Translations under genes and position numbers: made by a program
NCBI GenBank assembly: GCA_030591585.1
Contig: JAUVAS010000003.1
Location: 1 to 64,000 of the forward strand
Length of the DNA: 64,000 nt
DNA from: Flavobacterium sp.
GTDB lineage: Bacteria > Bacteroidota > Bacteroidia > Flavobacteriales > Flavobacteriaceae
Reading direction: 5' to 3'
The notes under the pieces: model-generated
Told to the model about the DNA's origin: nothing
Databases searched by the model: none
Seen by the model: only the letters and a program-made list of their open reading frames with translations
In this document: piece after piece, positions 8,007 through 17,162 of the stretch
Layout of the letters: every line of letters starts with the position of its first letter
Numbering within the stretch: the first letter of the stretch is position 1

Positions 8007-9209
8007 ATGATAGTGACTAATGAAACAAAAAATGATGGTGGGTACTATTCAATCAAAGGGTTTGCTTATCAAATAGATAAAACTATTTTAGAGCTTTTAA
8101 ATACTGATGATGAAAACCAGAATATAAACATTGAGCAAATTCAGGATATTGATTCAAGTGATTCAGTTATACAAGTTAAATATAAAGAAACTGCTAAGCT
8201 AGTTCCGTCTCAAGTGAATAAGCCAATATCACAACTCATTGAAGAATTTAAAGTAGATAACACAAAAAAATACATTTTGTATGCTTATTTTGATGACTTA
8301 AATGGATATGAGGAAAAAGTAGATCAAGATAAAAATATTTCAAAGGATACTTTGGATGAGTTTTTAGGGAATCTAAAAAATGATTTTACAGAACTGGAAA
8401 AAATAGGCTTTGTTAATAATTTTTATTTAGATTTTTCTCCAGAGTTTCAATCTCAATTTAATTCTGTAATTATAAAATTAAAAGAACAGAGTTTTATTGG
8501 GAATACTGACGAAGAGGTAATGTTTTATTATGCAAATATCTCAGATTATTTATACAAATTAGTTACAAATAATCCAACAACAGAAATTCAAAATAGGACT
8601 TGTACTCAAAAAGAAATTTTTGATTATTTAAAAAATGGAAAAAACTTAATTTTTAATTCCAGTTTTAGAGAATATCAGGGTGATAAAAAATATTTTACTT
8701 TTATTAAAAAACAGCATTTTTTAAGTAGAAATGTAGACTATTTTGAGAGATTTATTATTGTGGAATTAAGTGGGGGTGAAAGCATAGCAACGATAAAAGA
8801 GACTATCCTTAAAATTAAGGGTAAATTTTATAATAAGTCTGGTTCTTGGAGATTTCAGAGAATTAAATCGCCAGCTCCATATATTTATTTAAAAAATATT
8901 TCAGATGATAGTTTAATTCAGTTAAAAACTGAATTATTAAATGAAAGTATAATTTTCAAAGATGGTTTTGATTTTGCTGGCGCTAATTTTTCTTTAGATT
9001 CAATAAAGCAAGATTCTACAACCCACAACAATCTTTGTTTAAAATTAGTAAATAATGAAGATATTTTACAACGATTAATAAGTGAAGATTTTCAACATCC
9101 AAAGGAAATTTATCAATTTTACACAAATGAAAGTATTATAATCGAACCTGATACTAAAAATATTGAAATACAAATAAAAAACATATCAGATATTAATTTT
9201 ATTCTTTAA
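8007..9209 (+). CDS. DUF4297/Cap4-like nuclease partner of HerA
   Basis: 400 residues. The N-terminus has GGYYSIKGFAYQIDKTILELL, followed by EQIQDIDSSDSVIQVKYKE (about 46-64). An acidic residue followed by QVKY is the pattern of the DUF4297/Cap4-type PD-(D/E)XK dsDNA nuclease domain. The remainder is an uncharacterised regulatory region. The next gene, 12 bases downstream, is a HerA-type ATPase; nuclease plus HerA pairs are known anti-phage systems (HerA-DUF4297 and relatives). The expected role is degradation of DNA once the complex is activated by phage. The nuclease family call is by motif only. Confidence 0.65.
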   Translation: MIVTNETKNDGGYYSIKGFAYQIDKTILELLNTDDENQNINIEQIQDIDSSDSVIQVKYKETAKLVPSQVNKPISQLIEEFKVDNTKKYILYAYFDDLNGYEEKVDQDKNISKDTLDEFLGNLKNDFTELEKIGFVNNFYLDFSPEFQSQFNSVIIKLKEQSFIGNTDEEVMFYYANISDYLYKLVTNNPTTEIQNRTCTQKEIFDYLKNGKNLIFNSSFREYQGDKKYFTFIKKQHFLSRNVDYFERFIIVELSGGESIATIKETILKIKGKFYNKSGSWRFQRIKSPAPYIYLKNISDDSLIQLKTELLNESIIFKDGFDFAGANFSLDSIKQDSTTHNNLCLKLVNNEDILQRLISEDFQHPKEIYQFYTNESIIIEPDTKNIEIQIKNISDINFIL

Positions 9210-9221
9210 CTAAAAAATATC

Positions 9222-11000
9222 ATGACAAATTCAACTGACCAAAAACTCGCTTTCGTAACTTCCGTTTATCCAAATAAAGTAAAAATTGAAGTAGAAAATC
9301 TTACTGCTTTTAAAGATAGTATAGATGACGCACTTGGTGATTTAAAAATTGGCTCTTACCTTGAAATTTCTGATAATGAAGGATGTAAACTTATTGCGAT
9401 TATTGAAAGCTATCAAATTGAACTAAAAGAAAGAATTACAGAAGATGAACAAGGTGTCAAAAGTAAAGAAACTTACAATGCTTACGTACTAGAAGCTAGT
9501 CCTCTTGGTACAATAAAAGGTGACGAGTTTACTAGAGGTGGGGATGCTTTAACTATTCCGCCAACAGAGGTAAAACCTGCAAGTGAAGAGGATATAAAAT
9601 TAATTTATGAAAATGGGTTTGAGCCACAAGAAAAGTTTTTATTTGCAAAATTAGCGCAAGATAAAAATATTGAAGTTCCTGTAAATGGGAATAAATTTTT
9701 TAATAAACATTTTGCAGTTGTTGGGTCTAGTGGTTCTGGTAAATCTCATACCATCGCAAAAATTATACAGAAAGCTGTTGCTGAAAAAAATGGGGAATTT
9801 GAACTAAATAATTCACATATTGTTATTTTCGATATTCACGATGAATATAAAACAGCTTTTCCAGAAGCTAATTTTTTAAATATTACTAACTTAACGCTTC
9901 CGTATTGGTTATTAAATAGTGAAGAATTAAGTGATCTATTTATAGAAAGTAATGAGCAAAATTCTCACAATCAAGTTTCTCAATTTCAGTTTGCTGTAAC
10001 GGAGAACAAGAAAAAACATAATTCAGCAGTAGATCAAAATAAAATATATTTTGATTCACCTCTGAAATTCAATATAAACGAAGTTATCCAATATATAAAA
10101 AATATAAACAGTGAAGTAATAGGTCGTTTAGATGGAGAAGGTGTTCCTAAAAAATCAGATGGGACATTAATTCAAAATAGAATTGACTGTTATTTTGACG
10201 AAGATATTATATTCTGTGAACAAACTACTCGTGCAGCAAACAAATCAAGTGCAGGCCCTTATAAAGGAGATTTTGAAAGATTTGTGTTAAGGCTCGAAAA
10301 TACAGTAGGAAATAAAAGGTTTAAATTCTTGTTTGACGATAATTCTATTGAATTGAAAGATATCTTGGAAAACTTACTGGGTTATAAATCAGGTGATAAA
10401 CACAACATAACTGTAATTGATTTAAGCGGTATTCCTTTTGAAGTTTTAAGTATAACAGTTGCACTTATTTCGAGACTTTTATTTGATTACGGATATTTCT
10501 ATAAAAAATATTTAAATGAGGGTGTTGATTTAGAAACTCCGTTGTTACTTGTATATGAAGAGGCTCATAAATATGTCCCAAAAAATGATTCTGCAAAATT
10601 TAGAGCCTCAAGAAATGCTATTGAAAGAATTGCAAAAGAAGGAAGAAAATATGGAGTGACACTAGGGATTGTAAGTCAAAGACCATCAGAAATATCAGAA
10701 ACTATTTTTTCTCAATGTAATAATTTTATTGCTATGAGGTTAACAAATCCAACTGATCAGAATTATGTAAAAAGATTACTACCTGATGCTCTTGGAAATT
10801 TAATTGATAGTTTGCCATCATTACAATCAGGAGAAGGATTATTACTAGGTGAATCAATAATAATGCCTTCATTGGTAAAAATAGAGAAGTGTGACCAAGA
10901 TAAACAACCATCTTCAAATGATGTAAAATATTTAGAAACATGGAAAGAAGAATGGAAAGAAGTTAAGTTTGATGAAATTATTAAAAAGTGGAAAGAATAA
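9222..11000 (+). CDS. HerA-type hexameric ATPase of a defence module
   Basis: 592 residues. An N-terminal HAS-barrel-like domain precedes Walker A GSSGSGKSH (about 167-175), with IFDIHDEY shortly after, Walker B LLLVYEEAHK (about 440-449), and a C-terminal KEGRKYGVTLGIVSQRPSEI segment. This is the normal HerA/FtsK-like DNA translocase layout. Immediately downstream of a DUF4297-like nuclease, it should assemble with it into a defence complex. The module has its own terminators and lies between 17-bp direct repeats, consistent with recent insertion. Confidence 0.88.
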   Translation: MTNSTDQKLAFVTSVYPNKVKIEVENLTAFKDSIDDALGDLKIGSYLEISDNEGCKLIAIIESYQIELKERITEDEQGVKSKETYNAYVLEASPLGTIKGDEFTRGGDALTIPPTEVKPASEEDIKLIYENGFEPQEKFLFAKLAQDKNIEVPVNGNKFFNKHFAVVGSSGSGKSHTIAKIIQKAVAEKNGEFELNNSHIVIFDIHDEYKTAFPEANFLNITNLTLPYWLLNSEELSDLFIESNEQNSHNQVSQFQFAVTENKKKHNSAVDQNKIYFDSPLKFNINEVIQYIKNINSEVIGRLDGEGVPKKSDGTLIQNRIDCYFDEDIIFCEQTTRAANKSSAGPYKGDFERFVLRLENTVGNKRFKFLFDDNSIELKDILENLLGYKSGDKHNITVIDLSGIPFEVLSITVALISRLLFDYGYFYKKYLNEGVDLETPLLLVYEEAHKYVPKNDSAKFRASRNAIERIAKEGRKYGVTLGIVSQRPSEISETIFSQCNNFIAMRLTNPTDQNYVKRLLPDALGNLIDSLPSLQSGEGLLLGESIIMPSLVKIEKCDQDKQPSSNDVKYLETWKEEWKEVKFDEIIKKWKE

Positions 11001-11070
11001 TATTTAAGATTTACATCATTTACTATATTATATCCTTTAAGGAGTTTTATTGAGCGGGCTTTTCAAATAA

Positions 11071-11096
11071 AAAACACCAAATATTATTGATGTTTT
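11071..11096 (+). terminator. Terminator after HerA
   Basis: AAAACACCA (11071-11079) pairs with TGATGTTTT (11088-11096) with one mismatch. It separates HerA from the convergent serine recombinase. Confidence 0.6.
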
Positions 11097-11105
11097 CATT
11101 TAGTA

Positions 11106-11122
11106 ATATGGCATCTATGCAC
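11106..11122 (+). repeat. Right 17-bp direct repeat, overlapping recombinase stop
   Basis: ATATGGCATCTATGCAC, identical to 7932-7948. It includes the stop codon (11115-11117) and last codon of the minus-strand serine recombinase. That is where the attachment site of a serine integrase is commonly found. Confidence 0.85.
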
Positions 11123-12875
11123 GTAACTGTAAGATGTTCACTTTTTCTTCTTTCATATAGGTTCTAACTGTGTCCAACCAACCCAGCAAAGTTGGACAGA
11201 GTGCCTTTAAAGGGGTGTTTTGTCTTTTATTTACAAGGTTATTTTTAGGTTCGACTAGTGTGTTTTTAAGCAAGAAGGTTTTTCTTCCTTTTTCAAAAGC
11301 CAATAACCATTTTGGCTTATGTACACTTAAGATTTCCTCATCCCAAATTAGGTTCGACGGAAATCTACTAAGTAGGTCTTTCTTCTCTTGTTGGGTTCCT
11401 TTTTCCATAACAGTTATAAATCCAGAACATAAATCAAGTAATGCCTCTAACTCATCATAGTAGTCATTAAAGTGTGTTTTACTTGATTCAAAATCTTGTT
11501 CTTTGAAAATTATTTCCTGATAATCAGCCTTGAACTCCACCTCAGAGATAAGTTCTAAAGTAAACATTTCTCGAAGTTTTCTCTTTTGTTTTGCCAATGA
11601 ATCTTTCTGCTGGGTCTTTGCCTTAGAATACGTTTTCTGCTCCTCTAAGGCGCTATTTTTAAGCTCTGAGAGGTGTAATTTAGCCCAATCGCATAACTCT
11701 TTTGTTAGTACAAGTGAATCTTTAAAATAATTAATCAAAAAGGATTCTACTTTCTTTTCTTCAATACACTTTATTTTAGTTGATTTTTGCTTTCGCTTTT
11801 TTAGATTGTAGTAGTAAATATAGCTAAGGTATTTTGGATTTTTTAAGTTCTTTATTAGCTTTCCACAAGAAGGACAGTCCGTTTTACTGCGATAAGAAAA
11901 CTTTTTTTTACAATCACAGATCATTTGAAACTTATGGTCTGCTCCTATATGAGATCCATTTTCACCAATTAAGAATCCAGTATAGGTAGCAGTATGCTTT
12001 TGAACTTTTGGTGTTGTTCTTGAGCTAAGCATATTTAAGAGATAATAATGTTCCTCTCTACTAATTACCTTTGGCAAACTAGAGGTGAGCTCTCTATCTG
12101 TTACTCCTATTCCATCTTCATCTTTTGAGTAAAAGAAACCAGCGTATACAGGATTCTTTAAAATATGTTCCATTAATGAACGATTGACTAATTTTCCTCC
12201 CTGTTTTTTGTGCTTTGGAGTGGTTAGAAAAAGTTCCTCTCTAGCGTACTCTGTAATAGAAGTAATGGAGTCATTTCCCTTTAGGAAGCGTAAAAATAGT
12301 ATCTTTAATTTATCAAACTTCTCTGTATCAACAAACCAACCTCGATTTCCTTTTTCTTGGGATTTATCATTAATAAACCCAAGGGGTGCTTTTCCATTTG
12401 GCAACCCATTTTTATACCGTTTCTTAAGTCCACTTTTAACAAACATACTCTTATCGTCTGAGTCTTTTTTAGACATAGTAAATTCAATCTGAAGCATCAT
12501 CTTATCGGTTGGGTTGTTATAATAAACTCTTGAAGGAGTTCTAATATGATGCAACTTCCCCATATCCATTAAATAAATAACAGTTCCCGCATCAATAGGA
12601 TTTCGAGAAAGCCGATTGGCATGATAACAAAGCCAGGCCGTTACTTTTCCATTATTAGTAAGTTGTACCAGTTTTTTAAATCCTTCTCTTCCTGGACTAA
12701 ATGCAGATTTACGCTCACAAATAGCATCTTGAAAAACAATAAGATTCTGTTTTTCAACCACCTCGTTTAAATCGTCCAATTGCCTATCAATACTTTGAAT
12801 CTGTCTGTCTTCTGATTCTGAACTTTTACGTGCATACATACCATATACTATGCTGTTGTGTTTTAATGTATTCAT
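11115..12875 (-). CDS. Large serine recombinase
   Basis: 586 residues from the ATG at 12875; a GTG at 12899 would add eight. The resolvase-type catalytic domain starts with YARKSSESEDRQ (Ser 18 or 19 as nucleophile) and has NRLSRNP further on. A recombinase domain, a zinc-ribbon-like CDC...CPSC pair (about 320-340), and a coiled-coil tail with many KKRK and E residues follow. Large serine recombinases integrate and excise elements at short sites. Inverted repeats lie just upstream and a small same-strand gene precedes it. Its 3' end overlaps a 17-bp repeat that recurs 3.2 kb away, so it is a candidate for having moved the HerA module. Confidence 0.9.
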   Translation of the reverse strand: MNTLKHNSIVYGMYARKSSESEDRQIQSIDRQLDDLNEVVEKQNLIVFQDAICERKSAFSPGREGFKKLVQLTNNGKVTAWLCYHANRLSRNPIDAGTVIYLMDMGKLHHIRTPSRVYYNNPTDKMMLQIEFTMSKKDSDDKSMFVKSGLKKRYKNGLPNGKAPLGFINDKSQEKGNRGWFVDTEKFDKLKILFLRFLKGNDSITSITEYAREELFLTTPKHKKQGGKLVNRSLMEHILKNPVYAGFFYSKDEDGIGVTDRELTSSLPKVISREEHYYLLNMLSSRTTPKVQKHTATYTGFLIGENGSHIGADHKFQMICDCKKKFSYRSKTDCPSCGKLIKNLKNPKYLSYIYYYNLKKRKQKSTKIKCIEEKKVESFLINYFKDSLVLTKELCDWAKLHLSELKNSALEEQKTYSKAKTQQKDSLAKQKRKLREMFTLELISEVEFKADYQEIIFKEQDFESSKTHFNDYYDELEALLDLCSGFITVMEKGTQQEKKDLLSRFPSNLIWDEEILSVHKPKWLLAFEKGRKTFLLKNTLVEPKNNLVNKRQNTPLKALCPTLLGWLDTVRTYMKEEKVNILQLRA

Positions 12876-12905
12876 AGTTTTTTTAATCCTCAAAATCACA
12901 AAAAA

Positions 12906-13009
12906 GGGATAACAACAAGATCTTAGGTCGCCAGACTTAAAAAGTGTTGTTATCCCATCTTTGCATACAAGAGTTCCTTATATGGTATATAATTCTTTCT
13001 AAGTCTGGC
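12906..13009 (-). promoter_or_regulatory. Interleaved inverted repeats upstream of the recombinase
   Basis: GGGATAACAAC (12906-12916) pairs perfectly with GTTGTTATCCC (12945-12955). GCCAGACTTA (12930-12939) pairs perfectly with TAAGTCTGGC (13000-13009). The two dyads interlock. They could be operator sites, recombinase-binding sites, or alternative RNA structures in the recombinase leader. Confidence 0.7.
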
Positions 13010-13051
13010 CTCAAATAAGTATATCTGTATTATTCTCTAAAGGCAATCGGC

Positions 13052-13237
13052 TTATTTGCGCATACTCACTTGTATTGCTGTAGCTGTTAGGGTAAGAATA
13101 AAAACGCCAAAGTCGTGTAAATCCTTTTCTGTGAATTCTTGTAAAGCATCTTCTCCTATATCTTTTTTTAAAACTTCTTTCAGCTTTGTTAAAGCACTTT
13201 CAGATAGTTCTATGTGATTAGGAATCATACTTTTCAT
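13052..13237 (-). CDS. Small protein upstream of the serine recombinase
   Basis: 61 residues from the ATG at 13237 (M at 13249 also possible). Mostly helical: HIELSESALTKLKEVLKKDIG, then a LHDFGVFILTLTATA segment. Small genes of this type often precede recombinase genes on flavobacterial elements. The likely role is a recombination directionality or regulatory factor, but that is inference. Confidence 0.55.
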   Translation of the reverse strand: MKSMIPNHIELSESALTKLKEVLKKDIGEDALQEFTEKDLHDFGVFILTLTATAIQVSMRK

Positions 13238-13362
13238 TACAAGACACATAGTATCCTCAACACAAATAATAGGGTAGACAGATAGAAAATGTAATTAAGT
13301 AATAATAACTACATATTCCCTTGGACTACCTCTACATATATATGAAATGATAGATTTAAGAG

Positions 13363-13875
13363 ATGCTCTACAAACAAACAACACAAACTCCTAACATACT
13401 ATTTGATGTACACCTTAAAACACTCTCAAAGAGTGAACTTACTATCTTACTAACTGTTATTCGTAAAACAGTTGGAATGGTTGATCCATTAAATACGAAA
13501 CAGAGGTTAGAGCGTGCTTGGATATCACAGCGTTTGTTTTCAATCTGTACCGGACTCTCTACGCGTTCAGTATCATACGCTATTGATTCTCTTGTTAAGC
13601 GTCATTTAATAACAGTAACTAATAAGCAAAAACATCATTTAAATACAAAAGCCTCTCGTAGAGGTGTTTTTAAACTGTATTATTCAAGTAGTTTACTACT
13701 TGAACAGAGTCAAGAAAAAAGAAAAAGCAGTGAACTTACTTGTCATAATCCTGTGACTAAAGGTCACACAATTAAACTAACAGATAGTAAACTATCTTGC
13801 GCAAAAAAGTCACAAGGATTTAAAAAGATTCAAAAATTGAGTGATAGGGAGCGTATTCTGCAAATCTTACAATAA
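13363..13875 (+). CDS. Winged-helix DNA-binding protein, replication-initiator-like
   Basis: 170 residues. A winged-helix region is readable: WISQRLFSICTGLSTRSV, SYAIDSLVKRHLITVTN. This resembles the N-terminal domain of phage and plasmid replication proteins, which recognise an origin. The C-terminal part is basic and low-complexity. It could also be a transcription factor. It is followed by an XRE regulator and an RNase-H-fold-like gene, the usual company of element maintenance genes. Confidence 0.6.
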   Translation: MLYKQTTQTPNILFDVHLKTLSKSELTILLTVIRKTVGMVDPLNTKQRLERAWISQRLFSICTGLSTRSVSYAIDSLVKRHLITVTNKQKHHLNTKASRRGVFKLYYSSSLLLEQSQEKRKSSELTCHNPVTKGHTIKLTDSKLSCAKKSQGFKKIQKLSDRERILQILQ

Positions 13876-14080
13876 CAAAAAAGTCTTGTAATGAGTGGAA
13901 TAAAATTAAGTAATATCATAATATCACCTCTTATAAACACCTACTCCACAAATATCAGAGTAACCCGAAAAAAAATATGTATGATATACATATTCATCTC
14001 ACTACCATCTTATATGTAATCTATATTAAAATGTGAAAAGGCAATGCAGCATTTAGTAATCGCATTGTCTTTAACACATT

Positions 14081-14437
14081 ATGAGAAAATCACCTTATCA
14101 ATCTTTTTCAAAATATCGCGAACGTCATCATTTAAAACTCAATGACGTTGCTTTTCTACTAGAAATGGATCAAGGTAACTTATCTCGCTTTGAGGCTGGA
14201 AAAAATTCCAACCCCAAAGCCTTATTAGGTTATCACGTATTATTCGATTTGTCAATAGGCAATGATATTTTAAAAGATGTTATCCACAATAGTAAAGACA
14301 TTGTTCATCGTTGTTTTAATCTCCTAGAGATCTTAAAAGATAAACCAAAAACAATAAAAAATCAACTCAGAGCCAAAGGTATTGAAGAAATTATTAACAG
14401 ACTAACCCCAATGGATGAAGACTATGAAGACAACTAA
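14081..14437 (+). CDS. XRE-family HTH regulator
   Basis: 118 residues. The HTH is FSKYRERHHLKLNDVAFLLE, followed by MDQGNLSRFEAGKN (about 8-44). It is probably a repressor of element genes. The next gene starts inside its last codons, so the two should be translationally coupled. Confidence 0.8.
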   Translation: MRKSPYQSFSKYRERHHLKLNDVAFLLEMDQGNLSRFEAGKNSNPKALLGYHVLFDLSIGNDILKDVIHNSKDIVHRCFNLLEILKDKPKTIKNQLRAKGIEEIINRLTPMDEDYEDN

Positions 14438-14918
14438 TCCTGCCGTATTAGCGCTCTATCCTAACGCTATGGGAGTCTGCTATGCTGTTTTTGATTCTCC
14501 TAAAGACTTGATTGATTATGGAATTGAATACGTGCGACCAGTAAGTACTCAAAAATCACTACGTAAAGTTGAACAATATCTTGATTTCTACAACCCTGAC
14601 ATACTGCTACTCAGAGGGATTTCAAAACAGAGAGCTAAACATAGCAAACGCACCAAAAAGCTAATTGATCTTATTTGCGAGGTTGCAAAGAGAAAAGGTC
14701 TTCAAGTTCATCAATATAACAGAAGTCAAATTCAAAATGTCTTTAGTCAGTTTAAAGCCAATTCCAAATACCAGATTTCAAAAAAAATCACCGAATGGTT
14801 TCCTGAGTTGGAATCACTAGAATTACCTATACGGAAGCGCTGGATGAGTGAAAATCACAGAACTGGAATTTTTGATGCTATTGCTATTTCGTTGGTTCAC
14901 TTTTATATGAATGAGTAG
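14424..14918 (+). CDS. RuvC/RNase-H-fold-like protein, possibly inactive
   Basis: 164 residues. The layout resembles RuvC-type Holliday junction nucleases: a first strand AVLALYPNAMGVCYAVFDS, a middle PDILLLRG strand, a basic helical region and a C-terminal FDAIAISLVHFY with Asp. The usual first-strand Asp (LALD) is replaced by Tyr, so activity is uncertain. ATG 14415 is an alternative start. It overlaps the XRE gene, indicating co-translation. The fold assignment is by motif pattern only. Confidence 0.5.
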   Translation: MKTTNPAVLALYPNAMGVCYAVFDSPKDLIDYGIEYVRPVSTQKSLRKVEQYLDFYNPDILLLRGISKQRAKHSKRTKKLIDLICEVAKRKGLQVHQYNRSQIQNVFSQFKANSKYQISKKITEWFPELESLELPIRKRWMSENHRTGIFDAIAISLVHFYMNE

Positions 14919-15066
14919 TTTTTAAAACCCTTTCTTGATGGAGGTGTTTTTTATTTAACACTTTGGAACTATGAGTGGTTTTGCAATTCTGTGTATCTAA
15001 AAAAAATATTGAACAGTATCTCGTAAATTGTGTAAGTTTAAAAAAAATAGTATTTCAATGAAAAAT

Positions 15067-15089
15067 AAGACCACATAAAATGTGGTCTT
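15067..15089 (-). terminator. Terminator after the 119-aa gene
   Basis: AAGACCACAT and ATGTGGTCTT form a perfect stem. On the minus strand a T-rich stretch follows, which fits the end of the gene at 15109-15468. Confidence 0.8.
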
Positions 15090-15108
15090 TAAACTCTATT
15101 GGAGTTAT

Positions 15109-15468
15109 TTAAGTTGTAATAAGCATTGGCTCAATCTCTGGAAATTTATTATATAAACTCACATAATCAGAGATAGAAGTGTAATACTCTTCCCAAGTTT
15201 GAGAAACCTCTTCAAATAGAATCATTAAATCTGGTTTTAAGTTTAAATCGAAAACCTCAAATTCCATATCGATCATCATATCCCACTGGTCTTGCTCTAT
15301 GGCAAAACTCTCTGGTCTATCTAATAGCTTACTTTGTGTTCTACTTAACTCAAAAGAAACTTTCTTTGATAAATCAATTTTTAAGATTTTTCCGAAAATA
15401 ACTTTCCCTAGTAATTCTCTGTCAAAAGTGTTCACTATTAATGAATTCTCATAAATCATTGCTTTCAT
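15109..15468 (-). CDS. Hypothetical protein, 119 aa
   Basis: Acidic soluble protein with no recognised motif. It contains a repeated hydrophobic-acidic pattern (DMMIDMEFEVFDLNLKPD). It is expressed alone, with its own terminator downstream. Function unknown. Confidence 0.55.
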   Translation of the reverse strand: MKAMIYENSLIVNTFDRELLGKVIFGKILKIDLSKKVSFELSRTQSKLLDRPESFAIEQDQWDMMIDMEFEVFDLNLKPDLMILFEEVSQTWEEYYTSISDYVSLYNKFPEIEPMLITT

Positions 15469-15594
15469 TGTAATTATATTAATTGGTTATTTATGCAGGC
15501 TATAATTAACCTCCAAAAATCACCAATTAATAATTAAAGAACTTTCTTACCATTTATCTTACTAGAATTAGAATAATTGTCAAGAGAAAAAGAG

Positions 15595-17151
15595 TTAGTT
15601 ATCCACAGATTGATTTGTAGAGAATTCATTAACTTTTTGTATTAAAAAGTCTAAAGTAATTTTGTCTGTAGGAAGGTGTTCTTGGTGTGATTTAGTTCTG
15701 TTGAGTATGAAATCAACGCATTTACCATCATTTAAAAGCTGAAACCATTTATCAGGCTCAATATTTCGAATATCTTTAGAAACATATTCCCAAAAACAAT
15801 ACGGTACTGTTGTTCCATTGCTAATCATTGTAGAATTAATTATTTTATCCTTTAATAGAATAAAACCAAATCCATGGTATTTTGTGTTTAAAATTTTTTT
15901 AAGAACTGTAGCAAGATTAGGATATTGAGGATTAGAAATTGTTCCATAAAGAATCCTAAAGGGTTGCCCCTGTTTAAAATTTTTCTTTACACGATCAGAT
16001 TCTTTTTGGACAGGATCAAATTCAATACCTTTTATTTCAATAATTTGAATTGTTCCAAAAGCTGTTGAAACTTCCTTATTAGGATAATTCAGTGCTTTTA
16101 TTTCTTGCTCTATTTTTTCAAAAGACATTTGAAATTGAAACTCTACTTGCCACAGATGCATCATAATAAACTTAGATATACTCGCACCCCAGCATCTGTC
16201 TAATGCATACGCTAATTTATGTAATATCAAATTTTGTTCAATAGCTCCATTTTCTGTAATCCATTTTTTTGTTTTTATAAGTGTTTTATTTCCAGGATAA
16301 AAATTTATTTTTGCCTTACCTTTTAATTTGTAAAAACCCTCATAGTACTGGTTAATAATTGTATTAGATAAAAAAAAGTCAAAACTACTCTTAACAAAAC
16401 TATCTACTTTTTTTGATTCCTTATCAGTAATTTCATAGGATAAAAGTTTATTTTCATAAACATATACCATGGCAGTAATACAGGCACTAACTATTGCGCG
16501 TTTCCAATTCTCAGTTAAATTCTTTTTTATATAATCATTTTCAATTTCATTAAAACCAACTATAAGAGGGATATCATGCATTTTCTTAATTAGGTTTGAT
16601 AAATTATATGAATGTGCACCACCTTTAGCATCAATTTGATTTACTTCATCCAATACTATTTGAATAGAGTTAGGCAAAGGATTGAGAAAGTATTTATTGA
16701 TAATTATCTGACTACAAGAAGATATATCTCTAGAACCATCTGTTTTATGCTCATCAAAGAATTCGAGAGCATTTGCCCCTCCACGTTCCTCTTTACTAAA
16801 ACCAAAAACTACAGAATTAGGCCAAGTAATTTTTGCTAATGCATCTTGTTTACTAGACATTAAAGTATGCTCAATCAATTCGATATCTTTCATATTTGGA
16901 GGAAGAATTGACCTAAAAAACAACTCTGCAAAATACTCGTCTAGATGTGGGTTCTTGTGTATGAGTGTTCTTTGTAGTGAACCTAATTTCTTTATATCAA
17001 ATCTTTTTGTGCCTTTTCTGTCTCTCTTATTTGCAACTTTATAAATATATTGAGCACTAGCAAAAGTAAGTGCGTTAAGCAGACCCCGTTTTTGCTTAAT
17101 AAATTGATCCGAAATTTCAACTCGATTGACTTCTATAATTGTTTTTTTCAT
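15595..17151 (-). CDS. Unknown protein of the kinase/phosphatase/vWA operon, possibly DHH-like
   Basis: 518 residues, last gene of the operon that starts at 20398. The stretch EFFDEHKTDGSRDISSCSQI (about 133-152), then LDEVNQIDAKGGAHS, is reminiscent of DHH-family phosphoesterases such as MYG1 (DHH, SS, acidic IDNG). The resemblance is weak and the DHH triplet itself is DEH. No other motif is recognised. As the variable fourth member beside a vWA/kinase/PP2C triad, it is a good candidate for the effector or the phosphorylated target. Confidence 0.5.
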   Translation of the reverse strand: MKKTIIEVNRVEISDQFIKQKRGLLNALTFASAQYIYKVANKRDRKGTKRFDIKKLGSLQRTLIHKNPHLDEYFAELFFRSILPPNMKDIELIEHTLMSSKQDALAKITWPNSVVFGFSKEERGGANALEFFDEHKTDGSRDISSCSQIIINKYFLNPLPNSIQIVLDEVNQIDAKGGAHSYNLSNLIKKMHDIPLIVGFNEIENDYIKKNLTENWKRAIVSACITAMVYVYENKLLSYEITDKESKKVDSFVKSSFDFFLSNTIINQYYEGFYKLKGKAKINFYPGNKTLIKTKKWITENGAIEQNLILHKLAYALDRCWGASISKFIMMHLWQVEFQFQMSFEKIEQEIKALNYPNKEVSTAFGTIQIIEIKGIEFDPVQKESDRVKKNFKQGQPFRILYGTISNPQYPNLATVLKKILNTKYHGFGFILLKDKIINSTMISNGTTVPYCFWEYVSKDIRNIEPDKWFQLLNDGKCVDFILNRTKSHQEHLPTDKITLDFLIQKVNEFSTNQSVDN

Positions 17152-17162
17152 GTTTGTATGTA

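Noticed and set aside
11170-12492. Open frames on the plus strand opposite the serine recombinase
   Set aside because: They lie fully inside the recombinase in other frames, show low complexity (Ser/Phe-rich) and have no start context.
13891-14020. Short plus-strand frame of about 41 codons
   Set aside because: No ribosome site, low-complexity I/S-rich composition, and no overlap logic with its neighbours.
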